Shown piece after piece: positions 58,552-64,000 of a stretch of DNA of 64,000 nt (positions within the stretch are counted from its first letter, which is position 1; each line of letters opens with the position of its first letter). Below the pieces are notes generated by a model, which was not told where the DNA came from, searched no databases, and saw only the letters and a program-made list of their open reading frames with translations. Made by a program: the position numbers and the translations under genes. The stretch spans positions 310,001 through 374,000 of the forward strand of contig NZ_SBHZ01000001.1 of the NCBI RefSeq assembly GCF_004521985.1. The letters run 5' to 3'. The stretch is from Ectopseudomonas khazarica. Lineage in GTDB: Bacteria > Pseudomonadota > Gammaproteobacteria > Pseudomonadales > Pseudomonadaceae.

Positions 58552-59736
58552 ATGCACAAAACCAGTGCCACTCTGCTGATCATCGACGACGACGACGTCG
58601 TGCGTGCAAGCCTCGCGGCCTATCTCGAAGACAGCGGCTTCAAGGTGTTGCAGGCCAATAACGGTTTGCAGGGGCTGGAAGTCTTTCAGCAGGAACACCC
58701 CGACCTGATGATCTGTGACCTGCGCATGCCGCAGGTCGACGGACTCGAGCTGATTCGCCGAATCAATGCGCTGGGCATCGAAGTGCCGGTCATCGTGGTG
58801 TCCGGGGCCGGCGTGATGAACGATGCCGTCGAGGCCCTGCGCCTGGGCGCGGCCGATTACCTGATCAAGCCCCTGGAAGACCTGGCCGTGCTCGAGCACT
58901 CGGTAAACCGAGCGCTCGACCGCTATCGCCTGCGCCAGGAAAACCAGCGCTACCGCGACAAGCTCGAAGCGGCCAACCGCGAACTGCAGGCCAGCCTGCA
59001 CCTGCTGCAGGAAGACCAGAACGCCGGGCGCCAGGTGCAGATGAACATGCTGCCGGTGACGCCCTGGCAGGTGGATGACCTGACCTTCGCGCACCAGATC
59101 ATTCCGTCGCTGTACCTCTCCGGTGACTTCGTCGACTACTTCCGTATCGACGAACGGCGCATCGCCTTCTATCTGGCGGACGTCTCCGGGCACGGCGCGT
59201 CCTCCGCGTTCGTCACCGTGCTGCTCAAGTTCATGACCACGCGCCTGCTCTACGAGTGGCGTCGCGGCGGCGGGCTGCCGGAGTTCAAGCCCTCGGACGT
59301 GCTCGGCCACATCAACCGTGGGCTGATCAACTGCAAGCTGGGCAAGCACGTGACCATGCTTGGCGGGGTGATCGACCAGGACAGCGGTACGCTGACCTAC
59401 AGCGTCGGTGGCCACCTACCGCTGCCCGTGCTGTTCGAGAACGGCCAGGCCCGCTATCTGGAAGGGCGTGGTCTGCCGGTCGGCCTGTTCGAAGAGGCCG
59501 AATACAACGACCTGGTCATGGCGCTACCCGAGTCGTTCAGCCTGACCCTGTTGTCCGATGGCATCCTCGACCTGTTGCCGGGGGATACCCTGAAAGACAA
59601 GGAACTGGTGCTGCCACAACTGCTTAGCCAGGCTGGCGGTACCCTGAGTGGTTTGCGTCAAGTTCTCGGTCTGGCCAATCTGGGCGAGATGCCGGATGAT
59701 ATCGCCTTGCTGGTGTTGAGCAGGAACCTTGCATGA
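58552..59736 (+). CDS. rssB: Response regulator with PP2C-type phosphatase domain (RssB-like)
   Basis: This 394-residue protein has an N-terminal receiver with phospho-acceptor D56 (LMICDLRMPQVDG), a helical linker, and a C-terminal SpoIIE-type PP2C phosphatase (SGDFVDYF, LADVSGHGASSA, LLSDGILD, MPDDIALLVLS). It should dephosphorylate the STAS antagonist encoded next, whose ATG overlaps its stop. The pair forms a partner-switching module as for RssB/RssC in P. aeruginosa. A kinase partner is not in the window. Confidence 0.9.
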   Translation: MHKTSATLLIIDDDDVVRASLAAYLEDSGFKVLQANNGLQGLEVFQQEHPDLMICDLRMPQVDGLELIRRINALGIEVPVIVVSGAGVMNDAVEALRLGAADYLIKPLEDLAVLEHSVNRALDRYRLRQENQRYRDKLEAANRELQASLHLLQEDQNAGRQVQMNMLPVTPWQVDDLTFAHQIIPSLYLSGDFVDYFRIDERRIAFYLADVSGHGASSAFVTVLLKFMTTRLLYEWRRGGGLPEFKPSDVLGHINRGLINCKLGKHVTMLGGVIDQDSGTLTYSVGGHLPLPVLFENGQARYLEGRGLPVGLFEEAEYNDLVMALPESFSLTLLSDGILDLLPGDTLKDKELVLPQLLSQAGGTLSGLRQVLGLANLGEMPDDIALLVLSRNLA

Positions 59737-60227
59737 ATCCTGGGATGAGCCCCGGTCGCATCCAATTCGCCGAGCAGGACGGTACCTTCGTCCTGAAGTT
59801 CGTCGGTGAAGTCCGGCTGACATTGTGTTCAGCGCTGGATGCCACGATTGAAAAGATTTTTACCGCACTGAATTTTTCGGCCATCGTCATCGACCTGACC
59901 GAAACCCGCAGTATCGATAGCACCACACTCGGTTTGCTGGCGAAATTGTCCATTCTGTCCCGGCAGAAGGTTGGCCTGTTGCCCACCGTCGTGACCACGC
60001 ACGACGATATCACCCGCCTGCTGGAGTCCATGGGCTTCGATCAGGTGTTCAATATCGTCAACCGGCCGATCCCTTGCCCGGAGTGCCTGGACGACCTGCC
60101 TTCGCAGGATCAGTCCGAGGAAGTGGTCAAGGCCAAGGTGCTGGAAGCGCACCGTATCCTGATGGGGCTCAACGATTCCAATCGCGAGGCCTTTCACGAT
60201 CTGGTCAGCGCGCTCGAACGGCACTGA
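59733..60227 (+). CDS. rssC: STAS-domain anti-sigma factor antagonist (RssC-like)
   Basis: This 164-residue protein has a STAS domain at residues 1-105 with the phosphorylatable S63 in SIDSTTLGLLAKLS, and a C-terminal extension with a CPEC pair (IPCPECLDDL). It binds and releases an anti-sigma factor depending on phosphorylation. The ATGA overlap with the phosphatase gene suggests stoichiometric expression. Confidence 0.88.
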   Translation: MNPGMSPGRIQFAEQDGTFVLKFVGEVRLTLCSALDATIEKIFTALNFSAIVIDLTETRSIDSTTLGLLAKLSILSRQKVGLLPTVVTTHDDITRLLESMGFDQVFNIVNRPIPCPECLDDLPSQDQSEEVVKAKVLEAHRILMGLNDSNREAFHDLVSALERH

Positions 60228-60242
60228 CCTCGGGCGTATTCG

Positions 60243-60278
60243 AAAGGGGGCGTCAGCGTGGCTGACGCCCCCTTTTTT
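60243..60278. terminator. Bidirectional terminator between rssC and tal
   Basis: A long stem AAAGGGGGCGTCAGC/GCTGACGCCCCCTTT with a GTG loop is followed by T residues; the A-run on the left also serves tal. Confidence 0.88.
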
Positions 60279-60281
60279 CAT

Positions 60282-61208
60282 TCAGGCCGTGGCGGTCAGC
60301 AGCGCCTCGAGCTTTTCCTGGTCGCGGGCGAACAGACGAATGCCCTCGGCCAGTTTCTCGGTGGCCATCGCATCTTCGTTCAGCGCCCAGCGGAAGCCGC
60401 TCTGATCGAGACACTGGCGCGGTTCGCCCGCTGCCCCTGGCGCCAGCTGGCGGCTCAGCTGGCCGTCGTCCTCGGCCAGTTTCTGCAGCAGCTCGGGGCT
60501 GATGGTCAGACGGTCGCAGCCAGCCAGTGCTTCGATCTGGCCGAGGTTGCGGAAGCTCGCGCCCATCACCACCGTGTCATAGCTATTGTGCTTGTAGTAG
60601 TCGTAGATGCGGGTGACCGACTGCACGCCCGGGTCTTCACTGCCGACGAAGTCGCGGCCTTCGGCCTTCTTGTACCAGTCGTAGATGCGCCCTACGAACG
60701 GCGAGATGAGAAACACACCGGCATCGGCGCAGGCCTGGGCCTGGGCGAAGGCGAACAGCAGGGTCAGGTTGGTCTGTACGCCCGCTTTCTCCAGGCGTTC
60801 GGCCGCGCGAATGCCTTCCCAGGTCGAAGCGATCTTGATCAGCACGCGTTCGCGGCCGATCCCCGCTTTTTCGTAGAGACCGATCAGGCGTTCGGCACGC
60901 TGCAGGGTGGCCTCGGTGTCGAATGACAGGCGTGCGTCGACCTCGGTCGAGATACGCCCTGGGATGACCTTGAGAATCTCCTGACCGACCGCGACGGCAA
61001 AGTGATCGCAGGCCAGGCCCAGGTCCCCCTTGCCCGCGTCGACGGCCTGGCGCAGGAGGTCGGCATAGCGGGGCAAGGCCGCGGCCTTGAGCAGCAGCGA
61101 CGGGTTGGTGGTGGCGTCCACCGGTTGCAGGCGAGCGATGGCGTCGAGGTCGCCGGTGTCGGCGACTACGGTGGTGAACTGCTTGAGTTGTTCCAGCTTG
61201 GAGGTCAT
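60282..61208 (-). CDS. tal: Transaldolase B-type
   Basis: This 308-residue pentose-phosphate enzyme forms a Schiff base through K125 ([13 protein letters not shown]). [13 protein letters not shown] and [20 protein letters not shown] are typical. Length matches TalB. It ends beside the shared terminator and starts with ATG after no strong Shine-Dalgarno. Confidence 0.95.
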   Translation of the reverse strand: MTSKLEQLKQFTTVVADTGDLDAIARLQPVDATTNPSLLLKAAALPRYADLLRQAVDAGKGDLGLACDHFAVAVGQEILKVIPGRISTEVDARLSFDTEATLQRAERLIGLYEKAGIGRERVLIKIASTWEGIRAAERLEKAGVQTNLTLLFAFAQAQACADAGVFLISPFVGRIYDWYKKAEGRDFVGSEDPGVQSVTRIYDYYKHNSYDTVVMGASFRNLGQIEALAGCDRLTISPELLQKLAEDDGQLSRQLAPGAAGEPRQCLDQSGFRWALNEDAMATEKLAEGIRLFARDQEKLEALLTATA

Positions 61209-61404
61209 GACGTGGCCTTGTCGTTGCGGATGGCATGACCTTACCCGAGGCGCTCCGGGCGCTCAACGGTCGGGTCACTGACAAAATTTACCTGCATGGG
61301 ATGCGCTTTTTGCTCGCTCGTTCGTCTTTATCTATACAGGCGTGGTAGAACGCCCCTGAGTCGGTGGAGTCCGACTTGTAACGAGCAGCCAAGGAACCCG
61401 AATT

Positions 61405-61731
61405 ATGTCGACCCAGACCCAGACCTCTCGTTCACTCGAAGCTGTGCCGGACACGCGCCAGTGTCGTGAATGGCTACAGGCGGTCGGGCTGCGCTTCAGC
61501 ATGCCCCGGCTCAAGGTGGTGGAGGCGCTGTGCGTGGCGGATGAGGAGCAGGGCGTATCCGCCCGCGAGCTGCATCAGCAGCTGTGTGACGCCGGCGAGC
61601 CGCTGTCCCTGGTCAGCGTGCGCCAGGTCCTGCGGCGCATGGAAGACAACGGCATGGTCCGGGCGACAGGGCGCAGCCGCTATCGCCTGGTGACGCCGGC
61701 TCAGTGTCCGCGCAGCAGTTCGGCTGCCTGA
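61405..61731 (+). CDS. Mini Fur-like winged-helix protein
   Basis: This 108-residue protein resembles the N-terminal DNA-binding half of Fur/Zur regulators ([20 protein letters not shown].., [37 protein letters not shown]). It stops where the metal-binding dimerisation domain with HxH motifs would begin. It has no Fur-type cysteine pairs. AAGGAAC precedes the ATG. It may regulate DNA as a metal-independent factor or be a remnant. Its 3' end overlaps dusA by 31 bases on the opposite strand. Confidence 0.75.
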   Translation: MSTQTQTSRSLEAVPDTRQCREWLQAVGLRFSMPRLKVVEALCVADEEQGVSARELHQQLCDAGEPLSLVSVRQVLRRMEDNGMVRATGRSRYRLVTPAQCPRSSSAA

Positions 61732-62711
61732 TCGAGCAGGCCCAGCGGGTCCTGGACCTTGTTCAGGTCAGTCGACAGCAACTGGCGGAAGCGGCGTGCG
61801 CCAGGAAAGCCCTGGGCCAGGCCGAGTACGTGACGGCTGATGTGGTGCAGGGTGCCGCCGTCGCGCAGGTGTTGCTCCACGTAGGGACGCATGGCGAGCA
61901 GGGCGTCCAGGCGCGTGATGCCATTGCCTGGCGCGCCGAACAGGCGCTGGTCGACCTGCGCCAGCAGGAAGGGGTTGTGATAGGCCTCGCGGCCGAGCAT
62001 CACGCCGTCGAACGTCTGCAGGTGCTGCTCGCATTCCTCCAGGGTCTTGATGCCGCCATTGAGGACGATCTCGAGGTCGGGGAAGTCCTGCTTGAGCTGG
62101 GCGGCGATGTCGTAGCGCAGCGGCGGAATCTCGCGGTTCTCCTTGGGCGACAGGCCTTCGAGGATGGCGATGCGCGCGTGCACGGTGAAGCTGCGGCAGC
62201 CGGCATCACGCACCTGGCCGACGAAGTCGCATAGCTCGGCATAGCTGTCGCGACCATTGATGCCGATGCGGTGCTTCACCGTCACCGGGATGCTCACGGC
62301 ATCCTGCATGGCCTTCACGCAGTCCGCCACCAGCGCCGGGTGGCCCATCAGGCAGGCGCCGATCATGTTGTTCTGCACCCGGTCGCTGGGGCAGCCGACG
62401 TTCAGGTTCACCTCGTCATAGCCGTGTTCTTCGGCCATCTTCGCGCAGGTCGCCAGGTCCTGCGGGTTGCTGCCGCCCAGTTGCAGGGCCAGTGGGTGTT
62501 CGCACTCGTTGTAGCGCAGGAAGCGCTCGCGATCACCGTGGATCAGCGCACCTGTCGTGACCATCTCGGTGTAGAGCAGGGCATGGCGCGACAGCTGGCG
62601 CAGGAAGAAGCGGCAGTGGCGGTCCGTCCAGTCCATCATCGGTGCCACGGAGAAGCGGCGGGACAGGGCAGGGCGTGTGGTGGCGGCTTTCAGGTTGGAT
62701 TCTTGATGCAT
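61701..62711 (-). CDS. dusA: tRNA-dihydrouridine synthase A
   Basis: This 336-residue flavoenzyme reduces uridines at positions 20 and 20a of tRNA. It has [13 protein letters not shown] at the N-terminus, the catalytic Cys in [14 protein letters not shown], and [13 protein letters not shown] and [13 protein letters not shown] segments. DusA-type motifs distinguish it from DusB and DusC. Confidence 0.95.
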   Translation of the reverse strand: MHQESNLKAATTRPALSRRFSVAPMMDWTDRHCRFFLRQLSRHALLYTEMVTTGALIHGDRERFLRYNECEHPLALQLGGSNPQDLATCAKMAEEHGYDEVNLNVGCPSDRVQNNMIGACLMGHPALVADCVKAMQDAVSIPVTVKHRIGINGRDSYAELCDFVGQVRDAGCRSFTVHARIAILEGLSPKENREIPPLRYDIAAQLKQDFPDLEIVLNGGIKTLEECEQHLQTFDGVMLGREAYHNPFLLAQVDQRLFGAPGNGITRLDALLAMRPYVEQHLRDGGTLHHISRHVLGLAQGFPGARRFRQLLSTDLNKVQDPLGLLDQAAELLRGH

Positions 62712-62872
62712 CGTCGATCAGTGCAGTTGAAACCTGCGCCCGTACCCTCGGCAGCGATGCTGAGGGTACCGGCAGGTGGGCAAGTAATCGGCAATTCTAC
62801 CAAGAAAGCGCCTGCCCGGCGCAGTCGGACGTCGCCAGGTGCAGCGTCGCTGGTTATCCCCGATGTGCAGAA

Positions 62873-62905
62873 TGCACGAGGGCGGGAAAGTCCCGCCCTC
62901 GTGCA
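62873..62905. terminator. 15-bp perfect hairpin after the TRAP permease gene
   Basis: TGCACGAGGGCGGGA and its complement flank a 3-base loop just past the TRAP stop. The following minus-strand bases (TTCTGC) make a weak T-tract. Confidence 0.65.
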
Positions 62906-62914
62906 GTCACGCAA

Positions 62915-64000
62915 TCAACCGATGTAGCCGAACGCTCTCGGCAGATACAGCGAGAGCGGGGGCCAGTAGGTCGTCACCAGCATGACCGGCAGTGCCGCGA
63001 ATGCCATGAAGCCGAGGGCCGGGCGCATGACCTGGGACATGCCCACATTGCCTATGCGACAGGTCATGAACAGGATCGGGGCCATAGGCGGGCTGTTGCA
63101 GCCGATGACCACGCTGGTGCCGACGATGGCTGCGAACTGAATGGGCTCCACGCCAATGTTCACCATCACCGGCAACAGCAGCGGGCTGATGATGGCGACG
63201 ACGCTGACATCGTCCATGATCATGCCGAGCAGGATCAGAAATACGTTCACCACCAGCAGAATGAGCAGCTTGTTCTGGAACAGGTCCATCAGCAGGTCGG
63301 TCAGCTGCTGGGGGACGCGTTCGAGGGTGAAGATCCGACTGGCCACGAAGGAGAACACCAGGATGACCATGATCACACCGGTGGTGGTGGCCGCCGCGAT
63401 GAAGCACTCGGCGAGGCGCTTGAGATCCAGCTCGCGATAGATGAACAGGCCGACGGGGATGGAGTAGACCACCGCGATGGCGGCCGCCTCGGTGGGAGTG
63501 AAGACGCCGCCATAGATACCGCCGAGGATGATCACCGGCAGCAGCAGCGCTGGAAATGCCTTCCACATGGAATTGCCGATCTCTTCGGCGCGCTGGCGAA
63601 ATCCGACGGGTTGTTGCAGCGGATCGTGACCTGCACGCATCTTGATCCAGTTGATCAGGCACAGCAGCAGGATCAGCAGCATGCCCGGGCCGATGGTCGC
63701 GAGGAAGCAGGCGGCGACCGACTGGCGTGTCACCACGGCGAACAGGATCATGGTGATGCTCGGCGGGATGAGCAGGCCCAGCAGCGAGGAGATACCCAGC
63801 AGGGCGCTGGTGTATTCGCGCGGATAGCCATGCTTCTCCATCGGGCCGATCATGATGGTGCCGATGGACGCGACTGCTGCAGAGGCCGTGCCGGAGATGG
63901 CGCCGAACACGCCACAGGCGACGACCATCGACGAGCCCATGCCGCTTCGCGACTTGCCCACGATGGCCTCGACGAAGTGCACCAGGCGAGCGGCCATGCC
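62915..64000 (-). CDS. dctM: TRAP transporter large permease (DctM), 5' end outside window
   Basis: At least 361 residues of the large membrane subunit of a TRAP transporter are present. Helices run throughout, with FGAISGTASAAVASIGTIM, GISSLLGLLIPPS, and MDDVSVVAIISPLLLPV, all typical of DctM. It uses a sodium gradient to import C4-dicarboxylates or related acids delivered by a periplasmic binding protein. The N-terminal tens of residues, and presumably the small permease and binding protein genes, lie beyond the window. Confidence 0.92.
   Translation of the reverse strand, partial: GMAARLVHFVEAIVGKSRSGMGSSMVVACGVFGAISGTASAAVASIGTIMIGPMEKHGYPREYTSALLGISSLLGLLIPPSITMILFAVVTRQSVAACFLATIGPGMLLILLLCLINWIKMRAGHDPLQQPVGFRQRAEEIGNSMWKAFPALLLPVIILGGIYGGVFTPTEAAAIAVVYSIPVGLFIYRELDLKRLAECFIAAATTTGVIMVILVFSFVASRIFTLERVPQQLTDLLMDLFQNKLLILLVVNVFLILLGMIMDDVSVVAIISPLLLPVMVNIGVEPIQFAAIVGTSVVIGCNSPPMAPILFMTCRIGNVGMSQVMRPALGFMAFAALPVMLVTTYWPPLSLYLPRAFGYIG

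Overview
The window is GC-rich, gene-dense bacterial chromosome. Gene content and order point to a Pseudomonas, probably of the P. mendocina/oleovorans (Ectopseudomonas) type; the species is inferred. Several blocks match the P. aeruginosa PAO1 order as I remember it: HIU hydrolase-permease-GntR-guaD-xdhCBA-alkB2-GntR-smc-zipA-ligA; folE-Smr-prmB-aroC-MFS; an AraC/flavin monooxygenase/esterase trio; aer-acnA-rlmM-tusA; gpx-ospR-sagS; and queF through mlaA, rssB/rssC, tal and dusA. These blocks are joined differently from PAO1. I see no phage, integrase, insertion sequence, CRISPR array, rRNA or tRNA.

Region 1 (1-11.7 kb) is purine salvage and catabolism. It holds the end of 5-hydroxyisourate hydrolase, an AzgA-type purine permease, a GntR/FCD regulator, guanine deaminase and xanthine dehydrogenase xdhA-xdhB-xdhC. 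Guanine would be imported and deaminated, xanthine oxidised to urate, and hydroxyisourate processed. GntR-type boxes sit between the -35 and -10 of the permease promoter and upstream of the regulator itself. A second inverted repeat (TTGACC-N4-GGTCA) lies upstream of both the permease and xdhA. An alkane hydroxylase (alkB) follows, with its own GntR gene and a matching palindrome between them.

Region 2 (11.8-29.4 kb) is housekeeping: smc, zipA, ligA, a GTP cyclohydrolase, an Smr protein, prmB and aroC, mixed with small membrane proteins and repeat-rich intergenic DNA (REP hairpins, a 178-bp tandem duplication, a 100-bp element with inverted ends). It ends with an MFS transporter and an acireductone-dioxygenase-like protein that has lost three of its four metal ligands.

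Region 3 (29.4-39.6 kb) is accessory: alkylation repair (ogt, alkA), an AraC regulator divergent from a Baeyer-Villiger-type monooxygenase and an HSL-type esterase, then small single-domain genes (RraB, glutamine amidotransferase, DinB, GNAT, VOC, helix-hairpin-helix, P-loop kinase, thioesterase).

Region 4 (39.7-64 kb) carries aer, acnA, rlmM, tusA, a MATE pump and pdxB; a thiol-peroxidase unit (gpx-ospR) with a clear palindromic operator; a SagS-like hybrid kinase; a DUF815 ATPase translationally coupled to methionine-R-sulfoxide reductase; queF; a HAD-family pseudoenzyme; mlaA; a PilZ protein; a partner-switching pair (response regulator-phosphatase and STAS antagonist); tal; a Fur-like protein reduced to its winged helix; dusA; and a TRAP transporter permease cut by the window edge.

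No wholly new multi-gene system stands out. The best leads are the two apparent pseudoenzymes, the mini-Fur protein, and the candidate operators that tie regulators to adjacent genes.
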